64,000 bases of DNA from Bacteroidales bacterium UBA6267 (GTDB taxonomy: Bacteria > Bacteroidota > Bacteroidia > Bacteroidales > UBA1556), in NCBI GenBank assembly GCA_002440745.1, contig DJVB01000066.1, positions 17,924 to 81,923 on the forward strand, read 5' to 3'. Position numbers and translations under genes: made by a program. The notes under the pieces were generated by a model. The model did no database searches and was not told the origin of the DNA. It saw nothing but the letters and a program-made list of their open reading frames with translations. Below are positions 51,204 through 59,377 of the stretch, one piece after another. The number at the start of each line of letters is the position of its first letter. The first letter of the stretch is position 1.

Positions 51204-52776
51204 AATCTGCATCTAAAATCACTTGAATATCAATACGATAATGCTCCCAAAGCTGTATTTTTTTTGAATAATTATTATGAATAACCGATCGAACCAAAAT
51301 CTTATTATGTGTTCTCAGTTTGTTTAAAATAGCTGGAGTTAAAGGAACTATCATTTCTTCTTCAGAAGGCTGTTGAACAAAATCCTGAGCGCTAAGTAGT
51401 CCCGAATGCACCATAATATTTCCCTGAATCAATGAGTCAACCGTATTTCCCAAATCATCTTGAAGATAGAATTGCAACGAAACATCGAAAGGAAAATAAT
51501 TGGCCGCTTTAATAATTAAGTTACCGGATTTTATGCTTTCATCATCAAAGTTGATAGTGGTAAGCTCCTCAATTGTAAGGTGATTTAAATCTAATTTCAA
51601 AGGAATTTCCATCGAAATGAAACCATTTAAGGGATAATCAGCGTAGATAAAATCGTTGTAACCGCTGATATTTCCAAGAGGATTTGTTTTGAAATCAATA
51701 TCAAAAATCAATTTATCCGGTTGAATTTCAATCATTTCCTGAATATTTGTAAAAGTCCAATCGTCAGAATATTTTGTTGGAATCACAGGGAAATTCGGAT
51801 TACCGGTTTCGGTTGCCCGGAGAATATTTTTGTTCTGACCGATTCCGGAATGATTCAAGCTAATTTTTGCTCCAGATTTAGAATTATAAGCTGTAAGTTC
51901 ATTGATTCGCATTTGCACATCGGCACCCATGCCGTTTTCAATCAACAGATTAGCCATCACTTTATCCAAGTCAAACAATCCTGAGGCGAAATTATCAAAC
52001 ACCGATAGATTAACTGTATCGTGTACGTGCTCGCTTGACTGACCGAAATAGCCACGCGCATAATCAATTTCAAGGTGATCGAAAATGGAAGTTGCAATAA
52101 TGCTATCGTTTTGGGAAATTAGAACAGAATCGCCATCTGGATGAATCTTTAGTAAGGTTTTGGAAATCACAAAATTAGACTGATTGAAATTTGGCCCGGT
52201 AAAATCCATTGTATATCCGGCAAGGTTTATATTCCTTTCTGCTCGATAAGGTGTATTATTGGATGCTGCGGGAATATCATCCGAAACGCTAAAAGGGAAG
52301 CCGTTTTTTTCGCTTGAACTTATCTCATATTCAATGCGCAATCTTTCTTCAAGATGATTCACAACAATAAACTTTAATACAGCGTTCTTCGCTCTTGCTT
52401 CTTTAATCTCCACCGTTCCTAAGTCCATACGGTAATTTCGAACCATGTCAACAAAAGTATAGTCCGGCCAAAGCATATAATCAAAACTAAAAGGCCAATA
52501 GGTTACATCGTGAGCTAAGGTATCATGGATTTTTACCAACTCTGAGTAATCAATGGGATTAATGGGTTGCGTAACTCGCAGTGAAACAGATTGGTCGGGA
52601 TTATAGAAAGCAATAGTATCCGAAAAAATATCTTTAAGGTCTAAAGTCGAAGTAATTAGAGGGATTTTCACTTGAGTATCCCAATGCGTATTTTTTCGAC
52701 AGGTAACAAAAAGCACCACCAAGAGGCTCAATATTATCCATTTACGGAAGAAAGACCATTTGTAAAATGAAAACAT
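51193..52776 (-). CDS. Predicted outer-membrane lipoprotein, unknown function
   Basis: 527 residues. A hydrophobic N-terminal segment (about 13-25) ends in the lipobox LFVTC with lipidation Cys26, followed by Arg-Lys. The rest is beta-rich with no family I recognise; it contains repeated short segments such as LNLAGYTMDFTGPNF, LIENGMGADVQMRINEL and PLNGFISMEIPLKLDLN that suggest immunoglobulin-like or jelly-roll beta-sandwiches. The gene begins 10 bases after the hydrolase gene and overlaps the start of the barrel-protein gene by 11-20 bases, so it is translationally linked to it. A surface lipoprotein partner of that barrel is the simplest reading. Confidence 0.88.
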   Translation of the reverse strand: MFSFYKWSFFRKWIILSLLVVLFVTCRKNTHWDTQVKIPLITSTLDLKDIFSDTIAFYNPDQSVSLRVTQPINPIDYSELVKIHDTLAHDVTYWPFSFDYMLWPDYTFVDMVRNYRMDLGTVEIKEARAKNAVLKFIVVNHLEERLRIEYEISSSEKNGFPFSVSDDIPAASNNTPYRAERNINLAGYTMDFTGPNFNQSNFVISKTLLKIHPDGDSVLISQNDSIIATSIFDHLEIDYARGYFGQSSEHVHDTVNLSVFDNFASGLFDLDKVMANLLIENGMGADVQMRINELTAYNSKSGAKISLNHSGIGQNKNILRATETGNPNFPVIPTKYSDDWTFTNIQEMIEIQPDKLIFDIDFKTNPLGNISGYNDFIYADYPLNGFISMEIPLKLDLNHLTIEELTTINFDDESIKSGNLIIKAANYFPFDVSLQFYLQDDLGNTVDSLIQGNIMVHSGLLSAQDFVQQPSEEEMIVPLTPAILNKLRTHNKILVRSVIHNNYSKKIQLWEHYRIDIQVILDADYEI

Positions 52777-52786
52777 TCAGATATTT

Positions 52787-54100
52787 CTAAGAGTTTTTAG
52801 ACAGAATCCACAAAGAAATGTCAGACGTTAGATAGTTGGGTAGGTTGCCCGACACCTGATATTCTTCAGGATAGGAATTCCCGCTACCCTGATGAAAAAT
52901 ATGGTTTAATTCGGGATAGCTCTTAAACTCCATATTCTTTTTGCCGTCAGCATTCTTTTTCCAACGCTCAAAACTTTCCATAGTAACTTGATAATCACGT
53001 TCTCCCTGCAAGATATACACTGGAATTTGCAAATCGAGAATATCGTTTAGAGGTTTTATTCGGCTTATATCGCGCCAAAAAGAGGTGTCGTTTGATAGAG
53101 GCAAATCCGGAATTTTCTGTTGCGAAAGATAGGATTCAATGTTTTTGACATTTTTGACTTTCTTTTTCAATAGTCGCAATTCTTTTCTGTCTTTACGCGA
53201 CAAACCATCCCTTTTCAATAGGTATTTTGTTTGTCTATACACCTCATCTTCAATTGGAAAAGCGGAAGGAGCTAACATAATAACTCCGGCAAGCAGATTC
53301 GATTGTTTAGCAATAATTGGTGCCACAGTAGCACCTAAGCTATGGCCAATAAGAAAGACTTTATTATTGGAGCCGACTAATTTCGAAGCCAATTCAATGG
53401 CCGCAACGGCATCTTCGATTATCACATCTTGAAGACCATCAATAGGCACATCATCCCCATTAACAATTTTGTGGTAGGTACGTTTGTCGTAGCGAATACT
53501 TCCAATACCTTTTTGAGCGAGTGCATGCGCCATATCGGCAAAAATCCGGTTTGGGCCGATTGTTTGATCTCGGTCGTTAGGCCCACTTCCGTGAACGAAA
53601 ACTACAATTGGAAATTCGTCTGAATTCTTTGGCTTACAAAAAGTTGCAGGTAAACGAGCGTCTTTAGACTTAACGTGAATCTCTTTTTCTTCCCAAAAAG
53701 AATTGTCCATATCATTTCCCCGACTTATTCGCATTGGCACGAAAAACATCCCTGCAATCTGATAGTCCTTATCAAAACTCAGCTTGAATTTATAGGCTTT
53801 TTTCTCGAAAACAATAGTAGTTTCAACAGTCTGATACCCTTGAATCTCCATAGCTTTCTGTTCTTCATGAGCTAAAAATGGCCCATCGTTGGCAACAAAG
53901 GCCGGCCATATTGCTGAAAGTTGTTCCAAATCAATGCTTTCCTGCATCTTTTTTGTGAACTGATTATAAATAGTTTCATACTCTGAATTATTAAACTGAT
54001 GAATGATTTCAATAGATTTGTTTTTGCAAATCTCCGCATCTTGCGCATGCAACGTAAAACTGAAAAATAAACCAGCTATCAGAAATAGTAATTTGTTCAT
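52787..54100 (-). CDS. Exported alpha/beta hydrolase with N-terminal DUF3887-like domain
   Basis: 437 residues. Signal peptide 1-20 (FSFTLHAQ). Residues of about 25-120 form a DUF3887-like domain (NQFTKKMQESIDLEQLSAIW). Residues 140-437 form an alpha/beta hydrolase: oxyanion region VHGSGPNDRD (169-178), nucleophile elbow GHSLG with S254, probable acid D369 (LQGERDYQV) and His400 (ELNHIFH). An esterase, acyl-hydrolase or dienelactone-hydrolase-like activity in the periplasm is likely; the substrate is unknown. First gene of a five-gene unit with tight spacing. A TAAATTTG element lies 20 bases upstream (54120-54127). Confidence 0.92.
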   Translation of the reverse strand: MNKLLFLIAGLFFSFTLHAQDAEICKNKSIEIIHQFNNSEYETIYNQFTKKMQESIDLEQLSAIWPAFVANDGPFLAHEEQKAMEIQGYQTVETTIVFEKKAYKFKLSFDKDYQIAGMFFVPMRISRGNDMDNSFWEEKEIHVKSKDARLPATFCKPKNSDEFPIVVFVHGSGPNDRDQTIGPNRIFADMAHALAQKGIGSIRYDKRTYHKIVNGDDVPIDGLQDVIIEDAVAAIELASKLVGSNNKVFLIGHSLGATVAPIIAKQSNLLAGVIMLAPSAFPIEDEVYRQTKYLLKRDGLSRKDRKELRLLKKKVKNVKNIESYLSQQKIPDLPLSNDTSFWRDISRIKPLNDILDLQIPVYILQGERDYQVTMESFERWKKNADGKKNMEFKSYPELNHIFHQGSGNSYPEEYQVSGNLPNYLTSDISLWILSKNS

Positions 54101-54119
54101 AAGGTAGAAATTTATTGGG

Positions 54120-54127
54120 CAAATTTA
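54120..54127 (-). promoter_or_regulatory. -7 element for the hydrolase-kdsA unit
   Basis: The minus strand reads TAAATTTG, matching TAnnTTTG, 20 bases upstream of the hydrolase ATG. A TTTG occurs at 54146-54143, only 15 bases away, which is shorter than the usual spacer. Confidence 0.45.
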
Positions 54128-54173
54128 AAGCATTTTACTTCACAAACGGCTTTCCTTTTCGACTAAAAACACG

Positions 54174-54198
54174 AAACCCGCCTTTGGTCGGCGGGTTT
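54174..54198 (-). terminator. GC-rich hairpin, probable terminator of the ZIP gene
   Basis: AAACCCGCC (54174-54182) pairs perfectly with GGCGGGTTT (54190-54198) around a 7-base loop. On the minus strand a broken T-tract (CGTGTTTTT) follows. It is the only terminator-like structure between the ZIP transporter stop and the hydrolase start. Confidence 0.55.
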
Positions 54199-54259
54199 CC
54201 CCTAACAAAATGAATTCTTCCGGATGGGATCCGGCGAAACCGAATATCGCCCATGCGAG

Positions 54260-54423
54260 TTTTGGATTCGGTTTTTACTCTATTTGTTTATTCATAGCCA
54301 ATCCCAAAAGTAATACATTTAATATAAAACCCAACAAAAAATTTTGGATTCGGTTTTTACTCTATTTGTTTATTCATAGCCAATCCCAAAAGTAATACAT
54401 TTAATATAAAACCCAACAAAAAA
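54260..54423. repeat. Perfect 82-bp tandem direct duplication
   Basis: The 82 bases at 54260-54341 are repeated without a visible difference at 54342-54423. The second copy ends immediately next to the stop codon of the ZIP transporter (54424-54426). It is non-coding on this reading. With the hairpin at 54174 it makes up most of the 323-base gap 54101-54423. Confidence 0.95.
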
Positions 54424-55164
54424 TTAATGAAATTGATTTACTAAAATTGCAGCACCAACACCGACAATAATTATTAAAAATTTCCGAAGATTAAATTTAT
54501 GCCCCTTCTCACCTTCATAGAGTATAACCGTGGCAATATGAAAAAATATTCCAACCACTAAAGCCATAATAATCTGATAATAAGACTCCATATTCTCGAT
54601 ATGAAGACCTCCCAAAAAACTGACAACGCTTCCTAACGGAGCAGCCAAAGCAAACAAAAACAAGAGAAGAAATGATTTAGTTTTACTATAACCTGCACCT
54701 AAAAACAGGCTCATAAGCACGATTGCAATCGGAATCTTATGAATAATAATTCCTACTAAGAGCATATTCTCCGTATGATTATGCTCGTGAAAATGACCGG
54801 AAAAGGGCATCCCTTCAAAGAAGGCATGTAGGCTTATTCCAATTAAAAGGCCCAGTGGATTGAAATGGGTGTGATTATGAGAATGTTCTATTTCTTCGTG
54901 ATGATGTCCATGATCGACTCCACCACTAAAATACTCTAAAATTATTTGGATAAAGAAGCCAATAAGCACAAAATAACCAAGATTGGAACCATGAGAGTGA
55001 TTAAATATTTCAGGAATTATTTGAGTAAAAGCAACGGTAAGCAGAAAAGCACCACTAAAGTAAAGAAGCAACCGAATTACACCTGTTTTAAACTTAACGA
55101 AAAAAACAAGCAAACTACTAAGGACTACGCTAAAGAAAAGAGTCAGAATTGACAAAATGTCCAT
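54424..55164 (-). CDS. ZIP-family divalent metal transporter
   Basis: 246 residues with about eight hydrophobic segments. The family core is present: SLHAFFEGMP (111-120) and IHKIPIAIVL (141-150) supply the His/Glu metal-site residues of transmembrane helices 4 and 5. Before helix 4 is a His-rich loop (HGHHHEEIEHSHNHTH, 85-100) and a second one follows (HFHEHNH), expected to bind zinc or related metals. It probably imports Zn2+ across the inner membrane; substrate range (Zn, Fe, Mn) cannot be fixed. Stand-alone gene, divergent from glyS. Confidence 0.92.
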   Translation of the reverse strand: MDILSILTLFFSVVLSSLLVFFVKFKTGVIRLLLYFSGAFLLTVAFTQIIPEIFNHSHGSNLGYFVLIGFFIQIILEYFSGGVDHGHHHEEIEHSHNHTHFNPLGLLIGISLHAFFEGMPFSGHFHEHNHTENMLLVGIIIHKIPIAIVLMSLFLGAGYSKTKSFLLLFLFALAAPLGSVVSFLGGLHIENMESYYQIIMALVVGIFFHIATVILYEGEKGHKFNLRKFLIIIVGVGAAILVNQFH

Positions 55165-55315
55165 AAAATATCAAATTTGAATTGGGTCGCGAAATTAATT
55201 AAATAGTTTTCTGGTTTTTCAGTCTATTATCGTATGACTAATAAATGTTGTAAATCAGTGATTTCGTAAAAAGTGAAACCAATTAAAAAAGCTGCAAAAG
55301 AGGGCGGGGATTTTC

Positions 55316-55323
55316 TAATTTTG
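55316..55323 (+). promoter_or_regulatory. -7 element of glyS, five bases from the ATG
   Basis: TAATTTTG matches TAnnTTTG and ends only four bases before the ATG at 55328. Transcription would begin at or next to the start codon, suggesting a leaderless mRNA. The -33 region has only CTG at 55292-55294 (21-base spacer). Confidence 0.5.
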
Positions 55324-55327
55324 CGGC

Positions 55328-56854
55328 ATGGCAACAAACGAAGATATTTTTAAGAAGATAATAGCTCATGCTAAGGAGTATGGGTTTATTTTTCCATCAA
55401 GTGAGATTTACGATGGATTGGCCGCAGTTTATGATTACGGTCAGAATGGTGCAGAATTGAAGCGAAACATTCGCGACTATTGGTGGAAAGCAATGGTTCA
55501 AATGCACGAAAATATTGTTGGAATCGACAGTGCTATTTTTATGCACCCAACCATTTGGAAAGCCTCCGGCCATGTCGGAGCTTTCAACGATCCGCTTATT
55601 GACAACAAAGATTCCAAGAAGCGCTATAGAGCTGATGTACTTGTGGAGGATCATATTGCTAAAATCCAAGATAAAATCGACAAGGACGTGGAAAAAGCTC
55701 GGCAACGGTTTGGCGAAAGCTTTGACGAGCAACAATTTAAGAGCACTAACGCCAGAGTATTGGAACGAGTTCAAGAGATTGAGAACATCAGTAAACGTCT
55801 ATACGGTGCCATGGAGCGCAACGATTTAGCCGAAATTAAAGCGGTCATCGTGGATTTGGGCATTGCTTGCCCTATGAGCGGCTCAAAAAACTGGACCGAT
55901 GTGCGCCAATTCAACCTGATGTTTTCGACACAGATGGGCTCCGTAAGCGACGACTCTAACGAAATTTATCTTCGTCCGGAAACAGCTCAGGGTATTTTTG
56001 TTAATTATTTGAATGTTCAAAAAACAGGAAGGATGAAAATCCCTTTCGGCATAGCCCAAGTTGGAAAAGCCTTCCGAAACGAGATAGTTGCCCGACAGTT
56101 CATTTTCAGGATGAAAGAATTTGAACAAATGGAAATGCAGTTTTTTGTTCGCCCCGGAACCGAGATGGAATGGTTTGGCTACTGGAAAGAAAAGCGTATG
56201 CAATGGCATAAAGCTTTAGGTATTGCGGCTGAAAACTATCGTTTCCACGACCATGAAAAACTTGCCCATTACGCCAATGCAGCCACGGATATCGAGTTTA
56301 ACTTCCCCATTGGATTTAAGGAACTCGAAGGAATCCATTCACGAACCGATTTCGATTTGGGAGCTCATCAGCAGTATTCAGGGAAAAAGTTGCAATATTT
56401 CGACCCCGAAACCAATAGCAGCTATGTGCCTTATGTTGTCGAAACCTCCATTGGCCTCGACAGGATGTTTCTTGCCGTTTTGAGCCATTCCTATCGTGAG
56501 GAGACCTTAGAAGATGGAAGCGAGCGTACCGTTTTGAGAATTCCACCCGTTTTAGCGCCCATCAAAGCAGCAATCTTACCCTTGATGAAGAAAGACGGAC
56601 TGCCGGAGAAAGCCAGAGAAGTTTTGAATCTGCTCAAGTACGACTATAATTGTCAGTATGAAGAAAAGGATGCCATAGGCAAAAGGTATCGCCGCCAAGA
56701 TGCCATAGGAACTCCCTATTGCATAACTATCGATCACCAAACTCTTGAAGACAATACAGTTACGATTCGTGAGCGCGATAGTATGGAACAAGAGCGAGTA
56801 GCGATTGACCGTTTAAACGACATCATCCGCAAAAAGCTTATTGTAGAATTTTAA
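55328..56854 (+). CDS. glyS: Glycine--tRNA ligase (class II, alpha2 type)
   Basis: 508 residues, typical of the dimeric single-chain enzyme (also named glyQS), not the alpha2-beta2 bacterial type. It charges tRNA-Gly with glycine using ATP. Signatures: EYGFIFPSSEIYDGLAAVYD (17-36), HPTIWKASGHVGAFNDPL (73-90), ELRPETAQ-like YLRPETAQGIFVNY (214-227), motif 2 GKAFRNEI with RMKEFEQMEM (246-270) and motif 3 ETSIGLDRM (372-380). The C-terminal anticodon-binding domain follows from about 410. The start is fixed by the conserved N-terminus. It converges with the DUF423 gene, 31 bases apart. Confidence 0.97.
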   Translation: MATNEDIFKKIIAHAKEYGFIFPSSEIYDGLAAVYDYGQNGAELKRNIRDYWWKAMVQMHENIVGIDSAIFMHPTIWKASGHVGAFNDPLIDNKDSKKRYRADVLVEDHIAKIQDKIDKDVEKARQRFGESFDEQQFKSTNARVLERVQEIENISKRLYGAMERNDLAEIKAVIVDLGIACPMSGSKNWTDVRQFNLMFSTQMGSVSDDSNEIYLRPETAQGIFVNYLNVQKTGRMKIPFGIAQVGKAFRNEIVARQFIFRMKEFEQMEMQFFVRPGTEMEWFGYWKEKRMQWHKALGIAAENYRFHDHEKLAHYANAATDIEFNFPIGFKELEGIHSRTDFDLGAHQQYSGKKLQYFDPETNSSYVPYVVETSIGLDRMFLAVLSHSYREETLEDGSERTVLRIPPVLAPIKAAILPLMKKDGLPEKAREVLNLLKYDYNCQYEEKDAIGKRYRRQDAIGTPYCITIDHQTLEDNTVTIRERDSMEQERVAIDRLNDIIRKKLIVEF

Positions 56855-56885
56855 AGGCAAATTTGAGGTTAAGAATAATTTAAAC

Positions 56886-57263
56886 TCAACCAATTTTTCT
56901 CAAAACAATAATGAGAAAATAAATCCAGCCTGAAAACAAAAGGATTCCACCGATAGGGTTTAAAAAACCAATTCCTTGCATTCCGGTTAATGATTTGAGG
57001 AAAATTACACCCTGAAAAAGCAAGCTGCCCGCAAGAAAAAGGCTAACTACCCAGATGAAGTTTATCTGAGGAAAAATATGGATAAACAACCCAATAAGTA
57101 TTAAAGCAAGGCCGTGATACATAGTAAAATTACAAGCAATCTGAAAACTATCCACTGCCTGTCGTTCCATTAAAGCAGGTTTAAGCGCGTGACTTCCAAG
57201 CGCATTGAACAAGATGGAAATAAAAACAAAAACGATTCCGATAGCAATAGTAAATTTAGTCAT
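56886..57263 (-). CDS. DUF423-family small membrane protein
   Basis: 125 residues with four predicted membrane helices. Near the start is the family signature FNALGSHALKP, and NPIGGILLFSGW lies near the end. DUF423 proteins are widespread inner-membrane proteins of unknown function. The gene stands alone between convergent glyS and a rhodanese lipoprotein gene. The start is the only ATG that keeps helix 1 complete. Confidence 0.9.
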   Translation of the reverse strand: MTKFTIAIGIVFVFISILFNALGSHALKPALMERQAVDSFQIACNFTMYHGLALILIGLFIHIFPQINFIWVVSLFLAGSLLFQGVIFLKSLTGMQGIGFLNPIGGILLFSGWIYFLIIVLRKIG

Positions 57264-57472
57264 AGTTGATTATTTAAAAGCTGCGAAAATAAGGAATGGA
57301 CTTGATATAAAATCAAGGAGATTTGTTTTTTATCCTTAAATCTATTAATGAACTAAATTCAATCCACAAAAATCCAATACATTGAAGGTTGGAACATATA
57401 AGATAAAAGATTAATTGAGAACGAAAAGATGTTTGCATTTATGCCCATTTACAAACCAAAAACGCGAATCAA

Positions 57473-57504
57473 AAAAAAGCTGTCAAAAAAATATTGACAG
57501 CTTT
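57473..57504 (-). terminator. Terminator of the rhodanese lipoprotein gene
   Basis: An 11-bp perfect stem (57476-57486 with 57494-57504, 7-base loop) is followed on the minus strand by a T-tract. It lies 30 bases beyond the stop at 57534. The rest of the 57264-57533 gap shows nothing definite. Confidence 0.85.
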
Positions 57505-57533
57505 CTTTTATAGAATAACCCTGTAATTAATCC

Positions 57534-58595
57534 TTAGCAGCCACCGCCACCACCAGATTCACCTTGAAATTCTGATTCAACGAATTCAAAATTACTTACC
57601 TGATCGGCTGTAAATGCCTGACTATTATTTTCTTTCAATTTACTGAACATGAAGCCATTAGCACCGTAAAGTACAGATTGAGCATCGTAGCCCAACATAC
57701 GGAGATAAGCAACTGTGAAAGCAGCATTTTGTCCACTGTAGCAATAAACCAAAATTGGTTTGTCAGTTGGTAATGTAGTCAATTGTTGACCTTTTCCTAA
57801 GGTTGCTTTTGCATCGTACCAAACTGCACCTGGCAAATGACCTAAATCGTAGTCAGCTTTGCTTTGAACAGAAATGATATAATATTTTGACAAATCAGCA
57901 GCAACATCTTCAAGTTTTACACGAGCGGGTTTGAACCCTTCGCTAAGCAGTTTATTAGCTTGCTCAACAGCGATTTCAGCACCATCAGTTTTTCCGGTAG
58001 CAAGAGCAGTGGGCATAGCAGAAACTGCAGCCATAGCATTCTCGGTTGTTTCAACAGCAGGAGTTTCTTTGTCACCAAGAGCTTCTTCCCATTTGTAAGA
58101 GAATTTCTTATTCCATGAAGACATACCCCATTTCAAAACATAAACATTCTCAATGCCTTTAAGAGAAAGTAATCCGGCAGCATAGGAAGCCATTTGACCA
58201 CTATAACATACAAGTACAATTTTGTCGAAAGCAGCAGGATCCATATCTTCGCCGATATAGGTTCCAAGATTCTCAATTTTAACATTGATTGCACCATCAA
58301 TATGACCACCTGCGAAATCTTGTCCGCCACGTAAGTCAAGTATTGCGATATAACCACCCAACTCATCATTTACTTCTTGTGCGGTCATAAATCTTGGGAA
58401 ACCACCTTCTTCTTTTGCAGCAGTAATAGGATTCTTTCCGGTTTCAATAAAATCCAATAAAACTTCGGATTCGTTAACCGTTTCAACTGCTGCTGAATCG
58501 GTTGTTGCAGGAGCTTCAGTGCCACCACCACAAGCATAGAAGAATAAAAGGGACGCTGCTAAAAGCGAACTCAAGAAAAATTTTGTTCTTTTCAT
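57534..58595 (-). CDS. Lipoprotein with two rhodanese domains and a Gly5-Cys C-terminus
   Basis: 353 residues. The signal peptide ends in the lipobox FFYAC with lipidation Cys22, then GGGTEAP. Two rhodanese domains follow: residues of about 68-165 with active-site C130 in CYSGQ, and about 222-330 with C285 in CYSGQ. Both have the persulfide-accepting Cys and aspartates ahead of the active-site loop, so both may be active. The linker is Ala/Thr-rich. The last six residues are GGGGGC, an unusual flexible tail with a free Cys. A role in sulfur or redox handling at the outer or inner membrane periplasmic face is inferred; the substrate is unknown. Single-gene unit with its own terminator and a TAATTTTG element 52 bases upstream. 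Confidence 0.92.
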   Translation of the reverse strand: MKRTKFFLSSLLAASLLFFYACGGGTEAPATTDSAAVETVNESEVLLDFIETGKNPITAAKEEGGFPRFMTAQEVNDELGGYIAILDLRGGQDFAGGHIDGAINVKIENLGTYIGEDMDPAAFDKIVLVCYSGQMASYAAGLLSLKGIENVYVLKWGMSSWNKKFSYKWEEALGDKETPAVETTENAMAAVSAMPTALATGKTDGAEIAVEQANKLLSEGFKPARVKLEDVAADLSKYYIISVQSKADYDLGHLPGAVWYDAKATLGKGQQLTTLPTDKPILVYCYSGQNAAFTVAYLRMLGYDAQSVLYGANGFMFSKLKENNSQAFTADQVSNFEFVESEFQGESGGGGGC

Positions 58596-58647
58596 AATAA
58601 AATATTTAGGTTAATAATTCGGTTTATACCTTTGTTAATTAAAAACC

Positions 58648-58655
58648 CAAAATTA
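58648..58655 (-). promoter_or_regulatory. -7 element of the rhodanese lipoprotein gene
   Basis: The minus strand reads TAATTTTG, matching TAnnTTTG, 52 bases upstream of the ATG at 58595. No good -33 TTG is visible. Confidence 0.45.
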
Positions 58656-58765
58656 AACTTTGCCTAAATTCTGATTGTTAATCAGATAACAATGTTGGTC
58701 AGGTTAAAAACAATAATAAAATACACTGTAAATTGACCGATGTCAGTTTTTAATTTTCTACCGGT

Positions 58766-59344
58766 TTATATTGCTCCGACTTCGATAAGTTGCACAATTT
58801 GCTCAATCTGACGGTCTTCGCCTTGTGGATCATACTTGACTTTGAGGTCGTATCCGAATATTTTACCTACTCCTTGCCATATTCCGGCATAAATTCCACT
58901 GCGCAATTGTTTCAATAGCTCATAGCTTGAATAGCGGGTTTCGCGGTCGATAAGCTTGATGAGTATTTTTCCTTGGGTAATGGTAAAATTTCTAAGTTTT
59001 CCTTCATATTCTTCCCTCAATTCCTTTTCAGCACGTTTCATTATTTTACTCCGTTCCTTGTCGTTTTTTGCTGCTTTAAGCACAACTTCATACTCATTTA
59101 ATTTTTTGGCAGCCAATTTAGCATAAGGATAAACTTTCTTTACGTAACGAACCAAACGCGTATATCGAACTTCCTCTTTATGACTTGCAAATTTTCTAAC
59201 ACTAACAATATAAACCGGCTGAAGATTCACAACCGGAACCGTATCGCCTTCGATGATTTTGGCAGTATAAATCCCCGACTGCTGAGCTTTAGCGGCTAAT
59301 CCTAAAAAAACCAGGACAACTAATATGTTAATTTTGGAAAACAT
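58766..59344 (-). CDS. DUF4294-family exported protein
   Basis: 192 residues. The signal peptide ends near residue 20 (FLGLAAKA). The mature part is highly charged and helical, with the recognisable patterns VRYVKKVYPYAKLAAKKLNEYE and the C-terminal QGVGKIFGYDLKVKYDPQGED of the Bacteroidetes DUF4294 family. Function unknown. The start is 33 bases downstream of the polyprenyl synthetase gene on the same strand, so the two are probably co-transcribed. Confidence 0.82.
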   Translation of the reverse strand: MFSKINILVVLVFLGLAAKAQQSGIYTAKIIEGDTVPVVNLQPVYIVSVRKFASHKEEVRYTRLVRYVKKVYPYAKLAAKKLNEYEVVLKAAKNDKERSKIMKRAEKELREEYEGKLRNFTITQGKILIKLIDRETRYSSYELLKQLRSGIYAGIWQGVGKIFGYDLKVKYDPQGEDRQIEQIVQLIEVGAI

Positions 59345-59377
59345 GGGGACTCAATAACAAACTTTATGCCTCAAAAT

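Noticed and set aside
51204..51212. Earlier ATG for the outer-membrane barrel-like gene
   Set aside because: The ATG at 51203 gives a cleaner signal peptide; the earlier start stays possible but is not preferred.
54210..54395. 61-residue plus-strand ORF in the ZIP-hydrolase gap
   Set aside because: It only spans the 82-bp tandem duplication and so repeats itself; no promoter or homology pattern.
54946..55152. 68-residue plus-strand ORF opposite the ZIP gene
   Set aside because: Antisense to a clear transporter gene, Lys-rich by base composition only.
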